Shown piece by piece: positions 34,600 to 46,315 of a stretch of 64,000 nucleotides of DNA (positions within the stretch are counted from its first letter, which is position 1; each line of letters begins with the position of its first letter). The stretch is taken from the NCBI GenBank assembly GCA_964058845.1, contig CAXKVR010000164.1, positions 59,668 to 123,667 of the forward strand, in the 5' to 3' direction. Both the position numbers and the translations under genes were made by a program. The DNA is from Carex sylvatica (lineage: Eukaryota; Streptophyta; Magnoliopsida; Poales; Cyperaceae). The notes under the pieces were generated by a model. It was not told the DNA's origin and did not search any database. It saw nothing but the letters and a program-made list of their open reading frames with translations.

Positions 34600-35155
34600 G
34601 GAGGGAGTGGTGGTGATTATGGAAGCATTAAATTGTATGCCTCTCCAGTTGCTGTGGAGATTGGAGATGTTATTAATTATCCAGTGATGGACAGTGCTCA
34701 TGGGTATGAAAAAATAATAAATTAGTTGAAAGAATAATAAATTAATTAATATTTTCGTTTGTATGAAAAATATAAATATTTAGGACTATATGATAAACTA
34801 TTCAAATCAAAGAAATTAACAAGAAAAACAAAAAAATATGTACAAAATGTTGGATCTAAAGATCTCTCACCAATACTAATAACCTCAAATTAAAACAAAA
34901 AAAATAAGAGTGTTGATTACTCAATACTCCAATATGTATCTCAAGAGTAACTTAACTTTCACTCCCCAATTGACAAAAAGTTGTTCATTTTTGTAATATT
35001 TTTTTATAAATGTTTTATAATTCTTGCACCATTCATTTTGACTCAAGAGCTCTTATATAGAAAACCAAATTTATTTGTTATCAAATTAAAATTAAAATAA
35101 TTATATTTCTAAATTCTTTTTATTTATCAAAGGAACAATACAATTTAATCAAGCA
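34600..35155. other. Upstream region of SAUR gene 2, no gene seen
   Basis: AT-rich promoter-flanking DNA with no further recognisable motif or gene. Confidence 0.5.
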
Positions 35156-35164
35156 TAATTATAC

Positions 35165-35577
35165 AAGTAGAACCAGGGTGTTCTTAAGCTCACCAAAGTG
35201 TTTGGTGAGCTTAACTCCGAAACCCATCAAATCGGTTTCAAATGACGAATCCAAATCGTTGGAACCCGCCTACCTTACGAGTGATGTGTCTACATGTGAA
35301 AATTTTAAACATTCGAATTGATTTAGTATAAAGTCAATCGGTCAAAATTAGAAGGTTAATAAATTAATTTTAGTGCATTCATTTTTTGAATGTTTTTTGA
35401 CCGCTTGACTTTATACTAAATTAATCCGAATATTTAAAATTTTCACATGTAGACGCATCACTCATAAGATAGGTGAATTTCAACAATTCGAATTTGTTAT
35501 TTGAAACCGATTTGATGGATTTTGGAGTTAAGCTCACCAAACACTTTGGTGAGCTTAAGAGCACCCTAGTTCTACTC
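35165..35577. mobile_element. ~410-bp foldback family (type 2), copy 2, 9-bp target duplication
   Basis: The long inverted arms are well preserved: AGTAGAACCAGGGTG and AGTAGAACTAGGGTG, then TTAAGCTCACCAAAGTGTTT and its partner with few mismatches. The central part has TTTGACCGCTTGACTTTATA and its complement. The duplication TAATTATAC is perfect at 35156-35164 and 35578-35586. It lies about 690 bp upstream of SAUR gene 2's ATG, as copy 1 lies upstream of SAUR gene 1. No coding capacity; a MULE-type foldback is the best fit. Confidence 0.85.
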
Positions 35578-35587
35578 TAATTATACA

Positions 35588-36667
35588 ATGATATATATGT
35601 AAATAGTAGCACCGGTGGTGGTGAAAAATCACTGGTGTGTTAGGAACCATCTGTTTGTGTTAGAAATGGAGAGGTGAAGTAGTAAACCAGAGCATGTGGG
35701 TGGGGTCCATTGGATGTGTGCTAGGCTAGGAGTGCTTAATGACAAGGTTGGGCTCAGCTCTCGTGGGTCTGTTTTCATTGCCTTCGTACAACCCGGTCCC
35801 CTCTCTCCTTAGTCCTTACCTACTTGTTATCCTTCATTAAATTCAATAATAATAATAATATGTATATGCAAATAAAAGCAACTTAAAATATGCACCGTCC
35901 AACGGTTTATTTTATTTCTCTCGGGTATTTTTGTCTGATTAAGATCATGTAACTGATTCATTTCAGGCATACATTGACATTTTCCAAGACAATATCATTA
36001 TTGATAGTGGTATTATGTAAATTAACAGCGTCATAATTAGAAATTTTAGATTGAAGGACTAAAATGGACATAATACTTGACATCTGAAATTTAAATTTTT
36101 AATTGAAATTCTAACCAGTAAGCTATAAATACATATTTAGTATTTTTATGAGAACTCCTTTTTTTTTGTAAATAATTCAATTAAATTTTAAATTTATAAT
36201 CATATGGATAACTAAGTAATCATGTCTTGATTGTAGATCAGCTCCTGAAAATAATATCTATTATTCAAATGGACTAGACAACTAAAAGAAAGAAAACCCC
36301 TTAAGAGCCTTACATAGTGTCAATCAAAGGGCACAACAAATGTATTAATTAGGAGAATACTTGCGGAGGACTTTAAGTACTAATTATTATACTTAAAAAA
36401 AAGTAATAGTGTAATAATTATATATTTTGTTTGATGGTCTTTACAAGGTAGTGAAGCACTAGCTAGTTGTTCCCCATAATGAGGGGATGGGGAGCAAGCT
36501 GTGTATAAAATTTTCAAAGATATGGTTATTTATAGTTTAATGGAGCATTTAGTTCCCAAAGCTTCTCGCCTCACCTTTATTTGACTATGGTAAAGAGGAT
36601 TAAGACTTGTACGGTTGCTGACTAGGAAATGTTTAGGGCCCAAAAAGGAAAACAAAAGTTGTCAAGA
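35588..36667. other. Intergenic region, no gene seen
   Basis: AT-rich DNA with a GC-richer patch at 35690-35830 and a short AAT microsatellite at about 35846-35860. No gene is supported. Confidence 0.5.
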
Positions 36668-36675
36668 CTTGGCTC

Positions 36676-37582
36676 TAGGGGTGGCAACAAATCGAACTTA
36701 TTCTAGATTTTTTTAGTTTGATTTGAATAAAATTCGAACCAAACCTGATTCGATTTGTTTCGAATCGAATTAATTGCAAACTACACATTTTTTGAATTGA
36801 ACTCAAATCGAATTATGAACTAAATTATTTTTTAGCAGCCCTAGTTATACTGGTAGTTTATACATTAATTTTTTTATTGCGGGACACAATTCACATGGCT
36901 TCCTTTCACCGGTATGAAATGAATGTTTTTAAGTTGAAAAATTATTTATGAAAAAATACATCACAACAAATAATCATAAAAAGAGGATTAAGTACAAGAA
37001 CTGAAATATGCAGTAAAACAAGTAATCTTACCTCGAGTGCTCACTCGATCAAATCCTCGATCGGACCATCTAATAAAGTGAGAATTCAAAAGATAGATAA
37101 GGTGGAGGAGAGATGGCCGAAGAGAGAGGAGAGACAGCCGTCTAGGCCGGAGAAAGGAGTAACGGCCGGAGAGACAGCCGTCTAGGTCGGAGAGAGGAGT
37201 GACGGCCGGAGAGACAACCAATCGCCGAGAGTGTCGGCTAGGTTTTAGAGCGAGAGGAAGAGTGAGTTAGGGAGAGACAGAGAGAGCACTAGGTTATTGA
37301 GATTTGAGAGCGATGGAGCATCGGCTAAGTTAAATTATGACTCTCTATCTTATATTTTAATTTCATCATCAGGTAAATTAACGGCCGATATTATTATGAG
37401 ATTCGAACCATAAAAGTTCGCGAACCCATTTCGATCGAATTAGGCTAAGTTTGAGTTTGGTTTCAATTAATTTCAAACCGAACCTGATTTGATTTGTTTC
37501 AATTCGAACCCATTTCGAATCGAATTAAACTCGAATCAAACTCGAATCGAATCACGAACTACGAATTTTTTTGCCAGCCCTA
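36676..37582. mobile_element. hAT-like non-autonomous element with 8-bp target duplication
   Basis: The 907-bp element has ends TAGGGGTGGCA and TAGGGCTGGCA (opposite strand) and a perfect 8-bp duplication CTTGGCTC (36668-36675 and 37583-37590). Sub-terminal regions are dense in TTCGAATCGAATT-type words in both orientations, which in hAT elements can bind transposase. The centre (about 37100-37220) has an imperfect ~50-bp tandem duplication (AGAGACAGCCGTCTAGG). There is no transposase; the minus-strand frame at 36988-37221 is driven by the duplication. Confidence 0.85.
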
Positions 37583-37590
37583 CTTGGCTC

Positions 37591-39359
37591 CATAACTCAC
37601 CGTACAGACACAAGAGAAAAATAAAAAATGAATGGTTAATGAGAGATTTACTCTTTTTACATCTTTATTTGGAGATGTCAGATGATGAAAGTCACTAAAA
37701 AATAATTGAATTTGTGCACGATTTTACCTCTTCTTCATTCCTCTCTCCCTTTTCTGTTTTTCTCTGATTTTTCTCTTCTGAAATAGGTGAACGGATCTGG
37801 TCAGAATTAGTCTTGCCGTTTGTATCCTTCCATCTCCTTTATTTTTTAATAATCGTGTTTTCAAGCTAAATCTAAGTGTTTTTAATATTTTTCCTCCTAC
37901 AATTTTTTTCTTACTAACATTCATAAGTCAATTCAACGGATTACGAAATAGTGTTAAAAATAATATATTTGCAATAAAAAGGATAAAAAATATATTTTAA
38001 ATTATGCTATTGGAAAATAAATAACACATTTCCATTGTTCTGAGTTCTCTCTTACAAAAAAAAGGAAATAACACTCTTCCATTCCATTTACTGTTTTGTT
38101 TTGCTTGAATTTTATTTGGTGATGCTCTATTATATAATGTAATTATTTTCAATATTTTTGAAGCTTTATCAGAATATGTATTTTGGATGGAAATGTGTTA
38201 TTAATTTAAAAGAAGATAAGTTTGTGTCAGCTAATATAGTTTTTGTTTTGCACTTAAAAAAGTTTTTTACCTTTTTATAATCATTTTATTGATTTTCTGA
38301 CACATCAACTGAGAACAATAAAGATGCAGCAATATTTCACATGGAGTCAATAAAACTATCACACAAATACCTTGTTAATTTTTTTGTTTTCTAACAATTT
38401 GAAAAAGAGACGGTCAAGATTCTCAATTTTCAAGTGCATACATTAGATTATTATTAACCCTTTTGTAAAGATTGACCCAATAAAATGGCTTCATCCACTA
38501 AAAATGTAGATCATATGCAAGTAGGAATGTACTAGGAAATATTTCTCATACCTTCTTCTACTTTCACCATTGAAAAAAAAAAAAAAACAATTTGTTTTCC
38601 TCAACTAATTGTCAATAATAAAAAAAAACATAATGATTTGTGGGGCCATAGTCAGAAAATGACCCAATGATAATCTCAAATTCTCAACTCTATTTTTGTA
38701 CTGAATTTATGATAACAACAATTAATAACTCACCAGTCACCAACACCTTCAATTAGCAGATTGCACACTGTTAGGTCAAAACAGGAAAAACAAAAAGGAG
38801 AAAGGAAAAAAGACATCAACTGACAACCCAACAGGACCATTTTTCAAAAGATAGAAAGAGATGCCACAGGTCGGTTTGAGGTCTAATTATGCGAAAGTAC
38901 TTGTCAAATATAGTACACTAGGTACTATCAAGCAACTTGCAATGGTCCAAAATTAAAAACAGAACAAACTGAATCATTTCCATTTTCAAGTCTACCAATG
39001 CCGGACATATTAACCACCCCAACATGAAAGCTCCTCTTCTCCCTCCTGTTTCTACTTCTCCTATTTTTTCCTTTTTCAATTCCCCTATTGAATAAATTCT
39101 ACAACATCATGTGTATTTTTTTTTAAATTTACTCTCTTTTTTTGGAATAGTAGTTAGGGGGTCAAATTTACTTTATTTATTTTTATTGTATTAAGACTGA
39201 CTTCCTTATAGGATAACATTGGATAACATTGCATTTTGCATAAAGACTAAAGATTGGTTTTCCAAAAATTAGTTTATTATTTATTAAAAAAAAAGTTCGA
39301 AGATTTCTATTTTAATATCCGATAAAGACCATCCAATCGGTTTCGAACTTGTGTCTCTC
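37591..39359. other. Intergenic region, no gene seen
   Basis: AT-rich DNA without convincing coding sequence or resolved repeat. It includes an A17 run at about 38573. 39290-39359 may be a fragment of a tRNA-related SINE on the minus strand (AAGTTCGAAACC resembling box B), but this is weak. Confidence 0.45.
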
Positions 39360-39368
39360 ACATGAAGC

Positions 39369-39752
39369 CAGTGTGAAAAAAACGTGCCGTGCCGTGCCGT
39401 GACCAAAATTATGAGAGGTGGTCACGGCACACGAATGGTCACGGCACGCGAGTCACGCCGTGACTCGCGTGCCGTGACCAAGTCGTGCTGTGACTCGCGT
39501 GCCGTGATCAAGTCGTGCCGTGACCAAATCGGTGCTCCTAGTCTCCTACTTCTCTCGTTCCGTGCCGTGCCGTGTTTCGTGTCATGTCGTGCCGTGACGA
39601 AGGTAATTTTCGTGCCGTGCCGTGTCTTCTTTGCTAACAATTGGTCACGGCATAGGACACGCGAGGCACAGTACGTATCTAACATCCGTGCTATGCCGGA
39701 GCCGTGCCGTTCCGTGACGGAACCGGCTCCGGCGTGCCATTTTTTCCACTCT
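39369..39752. mobile_element. GC-rich foldback family, copy 2, 9-bp target duplication
   Basis: The 384-bp element starts CAGTGTGAAAAAAACGTGCC and ends GTGCCATTTTTTCCACTCT. It is built from GTGCCGTGACC(A/G) and GTCACGGCAC words on both strands. The duplication ACATGAAGC is perfect at 39360-39368 and 39753-39761. It is related to 17270-17648. GC content is far above its surroundings. The 124-codon frame it contains is low-complexity and not a gene. Confidence 0.82.
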
Positions 39753-39761
39753 ACATGAAGC

Positions 39762-41070
39762 TGCTGCTTTTTTTTCCTTTTTTCCCTGGAAGTAAAATAT
39801 CACAAAGTTGTTTTTTTTCATAGCTACATTTAGCATGTTTTGAAGATTATTTTTGCGTTATTTTTGGTTCTTCCGAGAAAAAAATGATTCCCTCACAATT
39901 TGTTTGGTATCTCAAGTGATGATATACCATTGACCATTGTGAATTGTAGTTTTTTAAAATGTCATTGATTCAAGTATACATAGATAAAAATATGAGAATA
40001 AAAGGGAAAAAAACAGGGGAATATGTAGTGAACAAGCAAGTCCATTCCATCTGCCATGCTGAGCGGCATGTAGCACCTCCTAACTCCTAAGGCGTTAGAT
40101 CAAATTTTATGAATATCACATGGATATCAAAGACACTGCACATTTTAGTAGCATGGTATTGGGTGTAATGTGGTTGTTGTTTTCAATGAGATTTTGAAAT
40201 AAAAACGATTTTAAATTCCTTTTTCAATTTGATCTCATACAGAGAAGGAACATAATAATTTTATTACACTTATCTCCAGACAGGATTGTCAATGATTCAG
40301 ATTGGGGTGGTATATATTGAAATAAAGTCTAAATGTTAATTTATAACTTATATAAAATCCACATGCTAAGAGTTTGAGAATTGAAATATAAATTTATGTC
40401 TATTATTGTGGCGGACTTCAGATAGCTAATTATAAGATTCTGATCATATTAAATATTTTAGTTAAATGTCAAAAATATATAAAATAGATGTATAATACAA
40501 GCTAATGTATCATTTTATATTATATATACATAATAAAAATGACTTTAATCAAATTAATTGTATGATTCATTATGATTTAATTTCTTTTAACATGCGTATT
40601 ACATATAGCTTGAAACAACTTATCAAATCTAATAGAGAAATAGGATCACAATGTTGACTAAGTCAACAGGACCAAACAAGATTTGACTTTGACTAAGTTT
40701 AACTGAAGCAAGAAAGATTGATTAAGACTATTAACAATAGTTAGTTAGATTAGTTAGTTTGTTATAGAGTTGTTATACTTGTAAACCATGGCTATAAATA
40801 CAATCATTTCGATCGTTACTCTCTCGCTTCCTATACAGTTTATAGAATCTTTAAACGACTTCGGATTCGGATCATGCAAGATTCAAATTGAATCTAATAT
40901 ATGGATGAATTATTTTTCAATATTCATATGCGGGTTCATTAAACTATCAAATATATTCTATGATTCATATGCTGATTATATTCATTTATCAACACCTTAT
41001 TTCCGGGCCTCAGTATATTTGTATCTTTTTAGCCCAGTGGGCTTGTTACCGTCAGCACTATCACCATCTT
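39762..41070. other. Intergenic region with possible LTR relic
   Basis: 40651-40830 contains TGTTGACTAAGTCAAC, a TTAGTTAGATTAGTTAG stretch and GGCTATAAATACAATC (TATA-like at about 40791), a layout resembling the promoter part of a plant Copia LTR. No right end or target duplication was found. The 131-codon frame at 40788-41183 ends inside the foldback at 41080 and is not supported as a gene. Confidence 0.35.
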
Positions 41071-41079
41071 CACATTTCA

Positions 41080-41290
41080 GGAATCAAATCTACTGCGATC
41101 CGAATCTCTGTTACAGTATTCTGAAATTTCTGCTTTTCTTAATCTCACCGTTCATTTTTTTCAGTACACGCATCTCTAAATAGCTAGTTTTTCTGTGCAC
41201 GCATCTCAAAAAAAATCGACAGTTGGATTTGAAAAGGCAGGAATTTCAGAGTACTGTAGCATAGATTCAGATCGCAGTAGATTTGTTTCC
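41080..41290. mobile_element. 211-bp foldback with 9-bp target duplication
   Basis: The arms GGAATCAAATCTACTGCGAT and GGAAACAAATCTACTGCGAT pair. They continue through GAATCT, TACAGTA(T/C)TCTGAAATT and TGC(T/C)TTTC to a short loop near 41185, so almost the whole element forms one hairpin. The duplication CACATTTCA is perfect at 41071-41079 and 41291-41299. No coding capacity. Confidence 0.85.
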
Positions 41291-41299
41291 CACATTTCA

Positions 41300-43027
41300 T
41301 CATAGAGTTAGAGTCGGCACATGCATGTAGCATCTTTCAAATAAAAATAAAAAACTAAGTTATACATTATATTATCTTTCTAATAAGCTTTTAGAAAACG
41401 GATTTAACGTCGTAAATACGTTTAATTCTCTTTTATTTTAACATGATAAAACTGAGTGTATAAGAGTGAATGCCAATAGCAGTTCAGACGGGTCCAAATA
41501 GGCAAACATGCCTAAACTTTTCTGATTCTGGTGATTAATCTACTGTTCTTCTTATATTAAAAAAAAGAATGTTAACTTTACCACGCATGTCTCTAAAAAT
41601 GTAAAATTTATGTTTATATTGATCTCTTATAATGTAGAAACATAGTGTTGAACTATGTAGTATTTAGGTTTGAGATCTTGCCAGTAACATTAAACAATTC
41701 AAGACTTTAAGTTACTAGTTTATTGTGTTATTTTGGTTAGAACTTATATCATAATTGTTATTATTATCGATCTATATATTATTTTTATTTGCTGATTGTC
41801 AAGTATAGAGATAAATTATATGGCCTTTGTAAAACAAGAAAAAAAAAAATTTTAAGATTTAACGACCGTGTTATCTCGCTTAAATGTTAAACCGTTAAAT
41901 GACCACCTAGCTCATTGTTAAATGCTGTTAAACGTTTCTTAAACGCTTGTTTTCTAGCAAAGTTAGAGCAACTCGATAGTTAATTACACGTCTAATTTTT
42001 TTCGACCTTTTTATCCTCGTGAGAATTCAACTTTTGACAAAACATTTAATTTTTTTTATAGTTTAACTCAACAATATTTCACATTACCATTGAGGCATTG
42101 AAATTCACTTTTAATCAAACCAAATTATTCCATCTCTATTTCACATTACCATGAAGCTTCCTCTCAACAGCCCTCCATGAAATAAAGGCCAACAATATTA
42201 GGTAGTATATATATCTGTCTAATTTTGTACGAGTGCAAAAATTGAGGCATTTATATTGATGGTGAAAGCATGCACTTTTGGAACTGCTCTGTTTGTGGTC
42301 CTTCAGCTCTCATGCTGTTTTACTAGAAGGTTTAATTAAAGCAAGAGATTACTCATGTATATATAGTTGTGTGACATATATATATATTGACATGTCATGA
42401 GAGAGACATGTACTGGTCTGTATGTGTATCTCCTTATTTTCTCTTTTGTAGTGCACTGTTTTGCCCAAACACCTTATATGGCGTGTGACTGGTAACAGTG
42501 CTCTAATATTCAAGCTCTTGTCTTTTCAAAAGTATATATTGTTTTGAAAAATACCCAATAATGAACCCACCATAATTATTTGATCAACTGTTTACAATGA
42601 ATTAATAAGGTGTTGGGGTTGGAAAGATCTCAAATACGTAATTTATAGTTTATATTACGATAAATCATATTTAAATTAGTAAAAAGCTAAATTTCAAATA
42701 ACACATTGAAAGCTTTTCTCCACGAACAATGTATATATTAATTAAAATCAGACAACAACAAAAAAATGTTGCTTTTCTGAGATGCATGCAACTCCTGACA
42801 TCAAATTTACCATTCAAATAAATATAAAACTGAGATGCATGCAATCCTGACATCAAATTTGCCATTAAAAATAAACATAAAACTGCTAATGAGCAACTGT
42901 GATTGGGAAGGATGATGTACTAGAAAAGTAGACATGCGCCGTGTATTTAAAGTGCACATATTTTCATAGAAAAATGATCCATAGATTTTTTTTTTTAGGT
43001 TGGTTACATAGTTTGAATTCATCTGTC
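41300..43027. other. Intergenic region, no gene seen
   Basis: AT-rich. 41860-41960 is rich in TTAAACG words, and a short tandem duplication (GAGATGCATGCAA, then TCCTGACATCAAATTTGCCATT) lies at about 42778-42866. No gene is supported. Confidence 0.5.
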
Positions 43028-43545
43028 ATGGAACTACCGGAATAGGGATTTGTTCTGTACTATTCCCGTTTGGTTATGGATTGACTATTCTAAATTTTTT
43101 AATTATGTATACTAAAATTTAATTAAATTTTATGCTCTTTTAAGTTGTTATATAACTTAGTTCCCTCATAAAATAACAAATATTTATTTATAGTCTAGTG
43201 GTTAAAGTTGCTCATTGAATTGTGAGAGATTTTGAATTCAAATTTCACCATTTCGCATTATATATTATTATATTTTATTTCTCAGTTACTCTTATCTAAA
43301 TTTTCTAGCTCCATCCCTGCTGGATCGAGGCCTGTATTCTATTATGTAATTTGTCTCATTTTATGTTTCTATTCTTCATATCTCATCTTATGATACATAA
43401 ATTGAATGCATTTGTAAGGAACTAGGAACGACTGGAATAGAGATATGCCCTTCACTATTCCCGTTCGTTTATGGATCGAGGCCTGTGTTATATTCTGCAA
43501 TTGTTCTCCTTTTCATGTTTCTTTCTTCATATCTTATTCTGCGAA
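43028..43545. repeat. Diverged direct repeat split by a small insertion
   Basis: The sequence GGAACTACCGGAATAGGGAT...TTCCCGTTTGGTTATGGAT (43028-43082) and GGATCGAGGCCTGTATTCTA... (43320-43390) together form one copy of what is continuous at 43419-43540. Thus about 240 bp (about 43083-43319) interrupts the first copy. The interruption holds a tRNA-like A-box/B-box pair and may be a SINE. Confidence 0.6.
43190..43250 (+). mobile_element. tRNA-related SINE-like segment
   Basis: TAGTCTAGTGGTTAAAG resembles a pol III A box, and GATTTTGAATTCAAATTTC, about 35 bp on, resembles a decayed B box. It lies within the insertion that splits the direct repeat at 43028-43545. No poly(A) tail or clear duplication was found. 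Confidence 0.35.
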
Positions 43546-44566
43546 AGTTTATTATAATGAAGTAGCAGTAGAAAATTGCGAATAGAAACAAACAGATCAT
43601 AATAAGGCCTTTTAGTAACTACATTCAGAAAAATGGCCTTTTATTTATTGGGTTGGACTGAAACTTACGAATTAAAGCCCGGTCTGAATTCAATTATCTA
43701 ACATGCTGACAATGGTGATGTTTCTGCTCGGTAATATTTTAGGCTAGTGTTGTTTTATTTTTAAAAAAATTGGATATATCTACCGATTCTATAAAAAAAT
43801 CATAACATTCTTACAAAGAGCGGTATCAAACATCTCATATCTGAAAATATAGTAACTACAACTAAAGATACCTAAAGCACTGTAGTTTAAAGCCTAAACA
43901 GTTCTGGCAATGTAAACAAGCAGCCCACAACGTTGGCCCTTCAAATTTATCAATCTGAAGAATTTTAGAAAAGAGGACGGATCGTTTCGTGATTATTAAT
44001 CTTGAAAATTTTGCAAATCATCAAAATAAAGTTTCAATCTGACATCCAATATTTTACAATGATCTACGCGAACGTACGATGTCTTAAAGACGAATGAGAT
44101 TTCATATATTTTATAATTATTCATCCAGTAATTTAATTATTCAACGTATAAAATTAAGATCCTTGACGCATCACCAAACGATCGATGCTCCAAATTAAAT
44201 TTTAAAGCTATCAATATTTCCAACAATACAGCTATTACTATTTTTTTAACTTTATATTAATTGATTTGAAAAGTTGTTGTCAAAATTTGAAGGTACATTA
44301 TTGGTAAATAGTCCCTCTTTAAAAAATAATATTATTTCTATTAAGATATTAAGGATTGTCAGTGTATATGATCTGAAAAATTATTTTCGCATTTAAAATA
44401 TGAGAAAAGATTTTTTTCCTCCAATCTATTTCTCTCATTTTTTCTCTAATACGTAACTAACGACTTAACGAGTTAATTCATCTCTCCCCATTGGTCTCTC
44501 TCCTTCATCTCCATTTCTTTCTGTCTTTCTCTTTCCCTTCTCTATTTTCTCTCACGATCTTTCTAA
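43546..44566. other. Intergenic region, no gene seen
   Basis: AT-rich DNA with a CT-rich stretch at 44485-44560 just left of a Tourist element. No gene is supported. Confidence 0.5.
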
Positions 44567-44688
44567 AGGCCTGTTCGGCGTGATACTATTCACGTGGGAA
44601 AAAAAAATTCACTCAGACTGATTTTTTTTTTCCCACGTGAACAGTAATTTTTCAGTTCCTATTCCAAATAGGAACGCCGAACACTCCC
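44567..44688. mobile_element. Tourist-like (PIF/Harbinger) MITE
   Basis: This 122-bp element has inverted ends AGGCCTGTTCGGCG and GGGAGTGTTCGGCG and a TAA target duplication (44564-44566 and 44689-44691). The interior has TTCACGTGGGAAAAAAAAAT and its complement, forming an inner hairpin. Same length and interior as 6223-6344. Confidence 0.8.
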
Positions 44689-44999
44689 TAAATGGGTTGC
44701 TTTCAATCAAATGCTGCCATTCCGCCATCCGACGAATCAGAACCTCTTCCCAACCGATGTGTAAGGAAAAATCGATTTTACGGTCTCCACAACTGAGCCT
44801 TTCCCTTTGCTTTGACCTAGATGGCCTTATGTAGGGAGGAAATAAATGGAATAGAAAGACGAAGCGATCTCTTCCAGATGAGTTAATTTTGGCTTTTCAT
44901 GGCATCAAATTAGGTTTATCGGACCGACATTTTTAAAAATACCCAAAAATAAAAACAAATTATTAAGAATAACTAGGGTCTGATTAGAATTTTAAAAAT

Positions 45000-45355
45000 A
45001 CCCAAACCGTGTAAAAAATCCACGGTTCTGATTTTTTATTCAAAACCGTGGAATAAATCCACGATTTCAATTTTTTATTCAAAATCGTGGAATAAATCCA
45101 CGGTTTTGAATCAGAACCGCGGATTTATTCCACGGTTTTGAATCAGAACTGCGGATTTATTCCACGGTTTTGAATCAGAACTGCGGATTTATTCCACGGT
45201 TTTGAATCAAAACTGCGGATTTATTCCACAGTTCTGAATTTAAATTCAAAACTGCGGATTTATTCCACGATTTTGAATATAAATTCATAACTGCGGATTT
45301 ATTCCACAGTGTTGATTCAACCGTGGATTTTTGCCACGGGTTTTGAATTTTAAAT
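45000..45355. repeat. 32-bp tandem array in the MULE left end
   Basis: The unit GCGGATTTATTCCACGGTTTTGAATCAGAACT recurs at 45119, 45151, 45183 and 45215 with exact 32-bp spacing, then decays. From 45000 to 45110 related units (CCACGGTT, AACCGTGGAATAAATCC) run in the opposite orientation, so the array switches strand near 45110. Two to three related units lie near the right end (50160-50260). Confidence 0.85.
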
Positions 45356-45904
45356 CAGATCCGTGACACCTCAAATCTGTTCTTAGTCAGGCCAAAATAA
45401 ACACCATTATTTATTTTTCGAGATGGATTCAATTTCCTTGGATAACCTCAAAATGTTTCATAATTTTCATACCTCTGTATTTCTAAGTTTCTACAATGAA
45501 ACAAAATATCTGCCAAAATATTAATGTACTATTACAAGATGGCTTGATCTATCTACATACATGTATATTATTTTTCAAATTACAAATGGGTTTGCTAACT
45601 GAAAAAGACTATTATATTAATATAAAAAATGCCAGCGGCCTATGTAGATACTAAAATATGCTCATTGATTTCTGGTAGATTTCATTTTCTATACAAAGGA
45701 TGACATTAATTGAACATTCTAAACAGCAATAATGCCAGGGGCCTATGGGTTATGTGATTTTGTAAATATTTTAAAGTTCAGAAAATAATTAATCAACACC
45801 AGTTAGGAAGAGAGAAAAGTTATATAATTGAAAATTAATTAATATTGGAAAAACATTATACATGAAACGACAAATGTTACAATAACATTATGTTTTTGAG
45901 AAAA

Positions 45905-46040
45905 TTATGGACCATCCAAAAGTAATAATTTTGTATCTATTTAAAAAAATAATAAAACTTAAAAAAATATATATATAATTTGGTCTCTGAGCACATTTTA
46001 ATAGGGAGATTATATTGAGCGGTTCAAATGACTGCTTAGT
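45905..46040. repeat. 370-bp foldback family, single arm F, inside the MULE
   Basis: TTTGGTCTCTGAGCACATTT, followed by a TTATATTGAGCGGTTCAAATG block, matches the right arm of the 370-bp foldback family. The other arm is missing or unrecognisable. Confidence 0.45.
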
Positions 46041-46315
46041 TTGTTGTCAAATTTAGTTTAGTTTGTATTTAAAAATTATGTTGTACAATTTGAATTATTT
46101 AAGAGCTCCGAATAATGTAGAGTTTTTTTTATTATAGTATTTTGTTGTTGTATAAATACTACCATAAAACGATAAAAATATATAACACAGCTCAACTCAA
46201 AGCATAATAAAACATAACGAAAGTAAACTACATTAAAACAAAAACTATAGAACTAAATTCAAACATAATAAAACATAACATAAATAAACTGAACTAAAAC
46301 TATAAAAAAAACTCT

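Noticed and set aside
36988..37221. 77-codon minus frame with repeated SDLDGCLSGRYSFLRP-type units
   Set aside because: It is produced by the ~50-bp tandem duplication in the centre of the hAT-like element.
39384..39758. 124-codon plus frame and opposing minus frames
   Set aside because: They lie entirely inside the GC-rich word-repeat foldback (39369-39752); translation is low-complexity and the frame runs past the element's end into the target duplication.
40788..41183. 131-codon plus frame with hydrophobic stretches
   Set aside because: Its last third is the left arm of the 211-bp foldback, and there is no known domain; it is an accidental frame across unrelated segments.
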